Part shown: piece by piece, positions 6,241 to 11,841 of the stretch
Layout of the letters: the number at the start of each line of letters is the position of its first letter
How positions within the stretch are numbered: the first letter of the stretch is position 1
From: QHBQ01 sp038230695
GTDB taxonomy: Bacteria; Chloroflexota; Chloroflexia; QHBQ01
DNA length: 13,641 bases
Direction of reading: 5' to 3'
Assembly: GCA_038230695.1 (NCBI GenBank)
Contig: JBBRMT010000123.1
Location: 1 to 13,641 of the forward strand
Made by a program: the position numbers and the translations under genes
The notes under the pieces: model-generated
Database searches by the model: none
What the model saw: only the letters and a program-made list of their open reading frames with translations
Told to the model about the DNA's origin: nothing

Positions 6241-7694
6241 TTACAGACCTCTTCTGAATAATCCAACGAATAGCGGACCAAAAGGTTTCGCCGCACAGTT
6301 AGCTTTGAGTATGGTGAAATAGGTGCTAGCGGCTTGATCGATCAGCGGCGGGGTAAGCTGGGGCGGAATGCCATGGTAGCGGGCATAGCCAGTCAACTGG
6401 CGAAGCAGGTCGCGGGGGTGTACGCAACGGGCGAGTCGCTGCGCCTTCACATAATGCTCCTGGATAAGATAGTTGAAGCTATCCGCGCTGTAAGGCACAC
6501 CCTGGCGCTGACACTCGCTGATGAAGATCTGGGTGAACTGTTCGATGGTAGGGTTCGGCATATAGAGTTTGTTCTGGATGCGGCGCAGAAACGCCTCGTC
6601 CACCAGGTCAGCAGGTTCAAGGTTAGTGGATAGTACCAGGCACAACTCGAATGGCACCATCAGCTTCTTGCCAGTGTGTAGGGTGAGGAAGTCTATATGT
6701 TTCTCCAGTGGCAGGATCCAGCGGTTGAGCAGTTGCTGCGGACTCATCTGTTGGCGGCCAAAGTCGTCAATGAGGAAAACACCATTGTTGGCCTTCAACT
6801 GGAAGGGTGCTTCGTAGAAGTTAGCATCGGCGTGGTAGCGTAGGTCGAGGCTCTCCATTGCCAGTTCACCGCCAACTACCACCACTGGCTTCTGTATCTG
6901 CAGCCAGCGCCGATCGGGATACTCGCATTGCTCCAGGTTGGTGGAGTTGTCTGCTGCAGGGGTCGTCTGACCGCCATCGCTGAATGCGGCAGGGTGATGT
7001 AGATTGGGGTCAAAGAATTGGATTACCTGACCATTGGCCTCAATCGCGTAAGGGATAACGATGGTATCGCCCAACATTCCACCTTTGCGCTCGGCGAGCA
7101 TACTTTTGCCGTTGCCGGGCGAACCGAACAGAAACAGGGAGCGCCCGGAGCTAACCACGGCACCCACCTGATCTATCATCTCTGGGGTTAGTATCATGCC
7201 GGTGAGCGCATGTGTAACCGTAGCGCGATTTATATCCTGCACACGAGGGGTCTGCGCCAACACCATCTCAATATACCTGGCTAGAGGCACGGGGGCGGGT
7301 CCAATGTAGCCAGAGCGACGCAACGCAGTCTCGGCCCGGGCCATGCCTTTGTTGGTCAGCAGGTACTGGTAGCCAGCCGCGCCGACACCATTCGCCCCGG
7401 TCACTTCGATCAGGTCTTCGCGGCGCAATGATTGCACCACGACATCAAGTACGTTATAAAATGGCAGGCGTATCTTCGCGGCCAGTTCGAAGCCGTTCAG
7501 GTAGCTGCATAATAGAGGAGCTTGAGTATCAGATCACTAACGATGCTGACATTGATTTCGATGGCAGCGATATTGTCCGGCTCATTCAGGCAGCTAGCGA
7601 TTAGCTCATGCTCGTTCATCGGCACTGCTTTGCCCAGGGAAAGCGCTGGTACCAGTCCGGTTCTAGTCTCAAGGTCGCGGTTATAGGTTATCAT
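6241..7694 (-). pseudogene. AAA+ ATPase of the Flp-pilus-associated chaperone type, frameshifted
   Basis: Two reading frames together make one recognisable protein of about 484 residues. The N-terminal piece (ATG at 7694, TGA at 7497) ends in DLILKLLYYAA. In the -1 frame the sequence continues as YLNGFELAAKIRLPFYNV and a winged-helix-like segment, then the ATPase core. Counting from the GTG at 7440, Walker A is GSPGNGKS (106-113), Walker B VFLIDD (221-226), sensor 1 LSTN (270-273) and a likely arginine finger FLRR (284-287). The family is usually described as predicted ATPases with chaperone activity associated with Flp pilus assembly; its real role is poorly known. One base is missing between about 7500 and 7505, either a true mutation or an assembly error. 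Apart from the shift, all motifs are intact. The start at 7694 fits the promoter at 7738-7766 and a GGAG 11 nt upstream. No pilus genes are nearby. Confidence 0.8.
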
Positions 7695-7737
7695 TGTAGG
7701 GTGCGCTCCTATAAGGGAAGGGTTTGAAGGTTGAACC

Positions 7738-7766
7738 ATTATTACCTATAGGCCGCGCCATTGCAA
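7738..7766 (-). promoter_or_regulatory. Promoter of the frameshifted AAA+ ATPase gene
   Basis: On the minus strand, TTGCAA (-35, plus 7761-7766), a 17-bp spacer and AATAAT (-10, 7738-7743). It predicts transcription from about 7731, downstream of the alternative start at 7739, which supports the ATG at 7694. The -35 hexamer is identical to that of the SLH promoter at 6168-6173. The divergent rarA promoter lies about 80 bp to the right. Confidence 0.6.
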
Positions 7767-7842
7767 GCACTTTGGTACTATTGTCCCGCTATATAGGACT
7801 TATATCTTATATCTGCCCCCTATTTTAAGAAAAAGGCGCGGG

Positions 7843-7872
7843 TTGCGTGCAAGGCAACAGGTAAAGTACAAT
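7843..7872 (+). promoter_or_regulatory. rarA promoter, suggesting a leaderless transcript
   Basis: TTGCGT (7843-7848), an 18-bp spacer and TACAAT (7867-7872). The rarA ATG begins only 8 nt after the -10 element, where transcription would start, and no Shine-Dalgarno sequence precedes it. A leaderless mRNA is therefore likely if this promoter is used. Confidence 0.55.
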
Positions 7873-7880
7873 ACCCCCAT

Positions 7881-9326
7881 ATGGCGCAGGCAAAAGACAA
7901 AGCGAAGAAGGCAGGGCGGCAGGTAGGAATGCTGGGCCTTGATAGCGAGGCCGCAGTTACGCACGGCGACAGCTACGTGCCGCTGGCGGCGCGAATGCGC
8001 CCACGCAACTTCGACGAGTTTCTGGGCCAGGAACATATCATTGGGCCGGGGCGAGTGCTACGTAAGTCGGTGGAGGCGGGCAAACTGACCTCCCTGATCC
8101 TGTGGGGGCCGCCCGGCAGTGGCAAGACCACCCTGGCGCGGTTGCTGGCTGAGTCGGTGGGCGGACGGTTCGTGCAGGTTAGCGCAGTGGCCGCTGGGGT
8201 GGCCGACCTTCGCCGCATCATCGAGCAGGCCCAGGATTTGCGTTTGCAGAACGGCCAGCGTACCATCCTGTTCATTGACGAAATCCATCGCTTCAACAAG
8301 GCGCAGCAGGATGTAATTCTCCCCTACGTCGAGGATGGCGCCATCACCTTGATTGGCGCGACTACCGAGAACCCCAGCTTCGAGGTGAACAGCGCGTTGC
8401 TCTCGCGCAGCCGCGTCTTCACCCTGCGGGCGCTCAGTGATGAGGAGATCCGCGCCATGCTGGTTGCGGCGCTTAACGACAACGAGCGTGGTCTGGGCGG
8501 TCAGCATATTACGATGGACGATACCGCGCTCACCGCGCTGGTGACGCTGGCGAACGGCGATGCTCGCTCCGCGCTCAACGCTCTGGAACTGGCAACCGAT
8601 GCCGCTCAGTCGGATGAAAGCGGCGCACAGGTTATCACCGTTGCGGCGGTAGAGGATGCAATGCAGCGACGGGCGTTGCTCTACGACAAGGGCGGCGACC
8701 AGCACTATGACATCATCAGCGCGTTGCACAAGACGATGCGCGGCAGCGACCCCGATGGGGCGCTATACTGGCTGGGGCGGATGCTGGAGGCGGGCGAGGA
8801 TCCACTCTACATCATCCGCCGCGTGGTGCGCTTCGCCAGCGAGGACATCGGCATGGCCGACCCCAACGCTCTCAGCGTGTGCATGGCGGCGCAGCAGGCG
8901 GTTCACTTCATCGGATTGCCGGAGGGCGAACTGGCGCTGGCCGAGGCGGTGGTATATTGCAGCATCGCGCCCAAGAGCAACGCGCTATACGCCGCCTACA
9001 AAGCGGTCAAGGAGGACGTACACCTCACCCGCACCGACCCGGTGCCGCTGCACCTACGCAACGCGCCCACCCGCCTGATGAAGAACCTCGGCTTCGGCGC
9101 GGGTTACAAGTACGCCCACGACTATGAGGGCGGCTACGTCTATCAGGAGGGTCTACCCGAAGCCTTGAAAGGTCGTCGCTACTACGTCCCCACCGATCGG
9201 GGCGTGGAAGCCCGCGTCCAGAAGCGGCTAGCCGAAATCCGTGCCGTGGCGGAGGAGCAGGAAGCCGAGCAAGGCGACTCTAATCCCCTCTCCCAGCGGG
9301 AGAGGCAGGGTGAGGGAGAATCGTGA
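7881..9326 (+). CDS. rarA: Replication-associated recombination protein A (RarA/MgsA AAA+ ATPase)
   Basis: A 481-residue member of the RarA/MgsA/WRNIP1 family, AAA+ ATPases related to clamp-loader subunits that act at stalled replication forks. Visible motifs: Walker A GPPGSGKT (76-83), Walker B ILFIDEIHRF (129-138), sensor 1 region GATTENPSFEVN (159-170) and SRSRVF (175-180) with the arginine finger. The family C-terminal block is present (ALYWLGRMLEAGEDPLYIIRR, then the region around ASEDIGMADP, and YVYQEGLPE). About 20 N-terminal residues precede the usual start of the fold. The last 15 residues or so (from 467) translate an intergenic GGGAGAG palindrome, so the protein has gained a repeat-derived tail beyond the usual family end. 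The start at 7881 is supported by the promoter 8 nt upstream. Identification is secure. Confidence 0.95.
   Translation: MAQAKDKAKKAGRQVGMLGLDSEAAVTHGDSYVPLAARMRPRNFDEFLGQEHIIGPGRVLRKSVEAGKLTSLILWGPPGSGKTTLARLLAESVGGRFVQVSAVAAGVADLRRIIEQAQDLRLQNGQRTILFIDEIHRFNKAQQDVILPYVEDGAITLIGATTENPSFEVNSALLSRSRVFTLRALSDEEIRAMLVAALNDNERGLGGQHITMDDTALTALVTLANGDARSALNALELATDAAQSDESGAQVITVAAVEDAMQRRALLYDKGGDQHYDIISALHKTMRGSDPDGALYWLGRMLEAGEDPLYIIRRVVRFASEDIGMADPNALSVCMAAQQAVHFIGLPEGELALAEAVVYCSIAPKSNALYAAYKAVKEDVHLTRTDPVPLHLRNAPTRLMKNLGFGAGYKYAHDYEGGYVYQEGLPEALKGRRYYVPTDRGVEARVQKRLAEIRAVAEEQEAEQGDSNPLSQRERQGEGES
9287..9305 (+). repeat. Palindromic repeat inside the 3' end of rarA
   Basis: CCTCTCCC (9287-9294) and GGGAGAGG (9298-9305) form a perfect 8-bp stem around an AGC triloop, followed by CAGGGTGAGGG. 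This is the common intergenic palindrome form, but here it is translated as NPLSQRERQGEGES at the RarA C-terminus. Confidence 0.8.
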
Positions 9327-9433
9327 AGCGCATCAACGCCAATCGAAGCCGTCAACGTTGATGCAGGGATGGGGTTGCACTAGCGTAGAGGCGGGCGGTG
9401 GCCCGCCCTGGTGAAGCGCACCAACGCTAATCG
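9323..9433 (+). repeat. Direct repeat pair with internal hairpins between rarA and rph
   Basis: A 23-bp unit starting GTGAAGCGCA occurs at 9323-9345 and 9411-9433 with two mismatches, 88 bp apart. The first copy overlaps the rarA stop codon and begins a 9-bp inverted repeat (GCATCAACG at 9330-9338 with CGTTGATGC at 9356-9364). A second hairpin, GGCGGGC (9390-9396) with GCCCGCC (9401-9407), precedes the second copy. Neither hairpin has a U tract, so a terminator role is not supported. Confidence 0.7.
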
Positions 9434-9450
9434 CACACACTGAAAGTCAG

Positions 9451-9531
9451 ATGGCGAATGTTATTGCCGTTGTCCTCGGCATAACCTTTGCGTGGGCAGT
9501 TATATCTTTGCTTGCAGTCAAGATATTGTAG
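9451..9531 (+). CDS. Possible 26-residue single-pass membrane peptide
   Basis: An ATG-to-TAG frame of 26 codons encodes MANVIAVV, then a hydrophobic stretch with one Trp, ending AVKIL. It would span a membrane once, with a lysine near the C-terminus. It lies in the 245-bp gap between rarA and rph, in the same direction as both, 40 bp upstream of rph. Upstream is only a weak GAAAG, and no promoter is clear. Very short hydrophobic frames arise by chance, so this is a candidate only. Confidence 0.3.
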   Translation: MANVIAVVLGITFAWAVISLLAVKIL

Positions 9532-9543
9532 ATGAGTGATTAA

Positions 9544-9566
9544 TTACAAACCTTGTAAATAAGGAG
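9544..9566 (+). promoter_or_regulatory. Small dyad and ribosome site of rph
   Basis: TTACAA (9544-9549) and TTGTAA (9553-9558) form a 6-bp dyad around ACC, immediately upstream of AAGGAG (9561-9566). The GGAG lies 5 nt from the rph ATG at 9572, which fixes the start. The dyad might modulate access to the ribosome site, but it is short. Confidence 0.5.
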
Positions 9567-9571
9567 AAATT

Positions 9572-10315
9572 ATGCCTAAGAACCCCCGCCCCGACGGGCG
9601 TGCCAACGACGAGATGCGCCATGTGCGCATCACCACCGACTTCCAGCAGTTCCCCGCCGCCAGCGTGCTGATTGAGTTTGGGCAGACGCGGGTGATCTGC
9701 GCGGTGTCGGTCGAGGAGGAAGTGCCGCTCCATCGCGTGGGCAAAGGCGGCTGGATTACCGCCGAGTACAGTATGCTGCCCAGCAGCACCCCAGGGCGCA
9801 ACCGCCGCGAGGCCGCCGCTGGCAAACTCAGCGGGCGGACGCAGGAGATCCAGCGGCTGATCGGTCGCAGCCTGCGCGGTATCGCTGACCTCTCGGCGTT
9901 GGGCGAACGCACCTTGACTATTGACTGCGACGTGATCCAGGCCGATGGCGGCACGCGCACGGCGGCGATTACTGGCGCTTATGTGGCGCTGGCGATTGCG
10001 GTCAACAAGCTGAAGCAGCAGCACCTGATTGGCAGCAAGCGGGTGATCAAGGACGCGATTGCCGCGATCAGCGTGGGCATGGTAGATGGCGAACCGAGGT
10101 TGGACCTTGCCTATCTAGAAGACTCGCGGGCCGAGGTAGACTTCAACATCGTGCAAACTGGCGATGGCAATTACGTAGAGGTGCAAGGCACCGCCGAGGG
10201 CAAGCCGTTCAGCCGCGCCACGCTCGATCAACTGCTGGCTCTGGGCGACAAGGGGTTGGCCCAATTGTTCGCCTTGCAGCGTGAGACGCTGCGCCAGGTC
10301 GGTATCATCCAGTAA
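9572..10315 (+). CDS. rph: Ribonuclease PH
   Basis: A 247-residue, full-length RNase PH, the phosphorolytic 3'-5' exoribonuclease that trims tRNA 3' ends using inorganic phosphate. The family motifs are intact: RPDGR at 6-10, GGWITAEYSMLP at 59-70, SGRTQEIQRLIGRSLR (87-102), CDVIQADGGTRTAAITG (119-135) with phosphate-binding R129, LDLAYLEDSRAEVD (177-190) with D178 and D184, and EVQGTAEGKPFSR (203-215). The start has AAGGAG 5 nt upstream. The stop TAA shares its last base with the ATG of the metallophosphoesterase gene, which implies translational coupling. In many bacteria rph is followed by an inosine-triphosphate pyrophosphatase gene; here that place is taken by a phosphoesterase. Identification is secure. 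Confidence 0.97.
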   Translation: MPKNPRPDGRANDEMRHVRITTDFQQFPAASVLIEFGQTRVICAVSVEEEVPLHRVGKGGWITAEYSMLPSSTPGRNRREAAAGKLSGRTQEIQRLIGRSLRGIADLSALGERTLTIDCDVIQADGGTRTAAITGAYVALAIAVNKLKQQHLIGSKRVIKDAIAAISVGMVDGEPRLDLAYLEDSRAEVDFNIVQTGDGNYVEVQGTAEGKPFSRATLDQLLALGDKGLAQLFALQRETLRQVGIIQ

Positions 10316-11151
10316 TGATCAGCAACGAAACCCCCAGCCGTCGCCTGAAGCGCACCTTTGGCCGGTTGCTCCTCAGCTTCGGCACGCTGGGCTATAGCTA
10401 TTTCGTCGCTCCCTTTCGCTTTGCGCTAACCCACACCGACATTCCTATTCCCCGCCTGCCCACCGCCTTCGACGGCTTTCGCATCGTCGCGTTCGGCGAT
10501 GTTCACTACAACTGGCGCATCGAGGCCAAACATCTAGCCCAGGTGGTGGTGATGGCGAACAGCGTGCAGCCCGATGTCGTCTGCCTGCTCGGTGATTATG
10601 TATCCAAGCAGGGCAAACTAGCCTTCCCTGATGGCCTCGCCAACCTGCAGGCGCGTCTGGGAGTCTATGCTATCCTCGGCAACCACGACTTTCTGGGCCG
10701 CGATCGTATTGTTACCCGCCAGCTTGAGCGCATTGGCGCAACCATGCTACGCAATCGCAACGTCGCGCTGGAGCAGGGCGGCCAGCGCATCTGGCTGGCG
10801 GGCGTAGACGACCTGCGTTCCCATCAAGCTAACTTGCAGCAGGCGCTGGCAGGCATCCCCGCTGTTGATGTTAAAATCCTGCTGGCCCACAACCCCGACT
10901 TCGCTGCCCGCGCCTCGCGCCTCGAACCGCCCATTGACCTACAGCTATCCGGCCACACCCACGGCGGGCAGGTCAAGCTGCCGCTGGTCGGGCCGCCCGC
11001 ACTGCCCCACAATCACAGGGAGTGGCTGGCAGGCCGCTACAACGTCAATGGGATGTGGCTATACATCAATCGCGGCATAGGGATGAGCAGCATCGCCCAC
11101 CGCCTCAACGTCAGGCCGGAGGTGAGCGTTATAACCTTGCGGAAGTTTTGA
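10315..11151 (+). CDS. Membrane-associated metallophosphoesterase (YaeI/YkuE-like)
   Basis: A 278-residue calcineurin-like phosphoesterase. The five metal-binding blocks are present in order: GDVH (61-64, D62 and H64), GDYV (93-96), GNHD (122-125), H192 in LLAHNPD, and GHTHGG (213-218). An N-terminal segment with basic residues (R9, R10, K12, R13) and a hydrophobic stretch (about 17-33) precedes PFRFALTHTDIPIPRLP, the usual lead-in of the YaeI/YkuE branch, whose members are thought to act on phosphodiester or lipid substrates near the membrane. The exact substrate cannot be told from sequence. The start codon overlaps the rph stop by one base (TAATG), so the pair is very likely co-transcribed and coupled. 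The protein ends normally just before the repeat block that begins near 11185. Confidence 0.9.
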   Translation: MISNETPSRRLKRTFGRLLLSFGTLGYSYFVAPFRFALTHTDIPIPRLPTAFDGFRIVAFGDVHYNWRIEAKHLAQVVVMANSVQPDVVCLLGDYVSKQGKLAFPDGLANLQARLGVYAILGNHDFLGRDRIVTRQLERIGATMLRNRNVALEQGGQRIWLAGVDDLRSHQANLQQALAGIPAVDVKILLAHNPDFAARASRLEPPIDLQLSGHTHGGQVKLPLVGPPALPHNHREWLAGRYNVNGMWLYINRGIGMSSIAHRLNVRPEVSVITLRKF

Positions 11152-11184
11152 GGTTTGAACAGAAGCGGAGCAAAACCAACCGGC

Positions 11185-11444
11185 CAACCCGCTATCAATC
11201 TCACTATCAGTTTCATAACACTCCACTCATATGATGTGGAGTGATACTGACAGTGATAGTCACCTGGAGGAGAAGATAATCCCTCAATACAACTATCACT
11301 ATCAGTTTCAGTTTGACAATGGGTTGGCAGTGAAACTGATAGTGAGAATCAGCCGCGAGGGAATGAACCAGCCACTCTCACTATCAGTTTCAGTTTGTCA
11401 CTGGGTGGCAGTGAAACTGATAATGAGAATAGGCCAGCGGGTTG
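11185..11444. repeat. Array of long inverted-repeat stem-loops (about 260 bp)
   Basis: The motif TCACTATCAGTTTCA occurs at 11296-11310 and 11378-11392, with a shorter form at 11201-11214, all on the plus strand. Its reverse complement occurs at 11331-11345 (perfect, 15 bp, 20-nt loop) and, with one mismatch, at 11412-11426 (19-nt loop). The first copy is followed by a different hairpin, ACTCCAC/GTGGAGT (11220-11242), and a diverged return arm. The outer edges are themselves inverted, CAACCCGC (11185-11192) against GCGGGTTG (11437-11444). The array looks like a non-autonomous or structured element; no ORF inside it looks real. Confidence 0.8.
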
Positions 11445-11518
11445 TCTTTCCCTCCCGGCTGCTTTGGCGGTTAGAAGAAGCTAGCGCAGCGGTAGAGTGG
11501 TGGTAAGGTTGTTGGTCA

Positions 11519-11644
11519 CTTAGTATTACAGCCTCAGATAGTGCAAATGGAACGGATTGATGTAGGGGCGAATCGCATACGCCCTGTCGCCTAACCACAA
11601 TGCCAACCGCAAGCTACGCTGTTTGCTGGGGCTGTAATATTAGG
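11519..11644. mobile_element. MITE-like 126-bp unit with imperfect terminal inverted repeats
   Basis: The left end (11519-11533) and the right end (11630-11644) are inverted copies matching at 13 of 15 positions, including a perfect 10-bp core TATTACAGCC/GGCTGTAATA (11524-11533, 11630-11639). The interior has no coding capacity and carries one copy of the GTAGGGGCG palindrome. No target-site duplication is evident at the edges, so the mobile nature is inferred from form only. Confidence 0.5.
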
Positions 11645-11735
11645 GTTATTGCAAATTCGGCCAGGGCGCGATAAATCCGCGCCCCTACAGATTGCACCCA
11701 CCGCCATGTAGGGGCGCAAACTCATTGCGCCCTGT
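11561..11735. repeat. Three copies of a GTAGGGGCG-type palindromic repeat
   Basis: Copies lie at 11561-11590 (+), 11662-11689 (inverted) and 11707-11735 (+). Each starts with TGTAGGGGCG and ends in CGCCCTG or GCGCCCTG, with a variable centre such as AATCGCATA, GATTTATC or CAAACTCATT. Similar sequences are common between genes in cyanobacteria and Chloroflexota. The rest of the 11152-11841 gap holds only the stem-loop array, the MITE-like unit and the operator-like dyad. Confidence 0.8.
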
Positions 11736-11783
11736 CTCAATCTTGCATACCTATGGTTTGTCACTGTTGGGGGGTTGCATTTT

Positions 11784-11808
11784 GCTACACGTTGTGATAG
11801 AGTGTAGC
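11784..11808 (+). promoter_or_regulatory. Operator-like dyad upstream of the restriction-modification gene
   Basis: GCTACAC (11784-11790) and GTGTAGC (11802-11808) are perfect inverted repeats around an 11-nt spacer, about 34 bp above the start codon. A weak promoter overlaps it: TTGCAT at 11775-11780, a 17-bp spacer and TAGAGT at 11798-11803. A repressor bound to the dyad could therefore block transcription. No controller gene is visible in the window. Confidence 0.45.
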
Positions 11809-11841
11809 TGCAGCAGCGACATACTATAAGCGGGGGTCATG

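Noticed and set aside
8058..8729. A 223-codon minus-strand frame opposite rarA
   Set aside because: It is antisense to the conserved RarA ATPase core and has no recognisable domain or ribosome site.
11185..11444. A CRISPR array
   Set aside because: The repeats are inverted pairs of about 15 bp with uneven spacing, not direct repeats of 24-37 bp with uniform spacers, and no cas gene is present.
11231..11506. A 91-codon plus-strand frame across the stem-loop array
   Set aside because: Its protein simply repeats the translation of the TCACTATCAGTTTCA arms in one frame, has no ribosome site, and matches no protein pattern I know.
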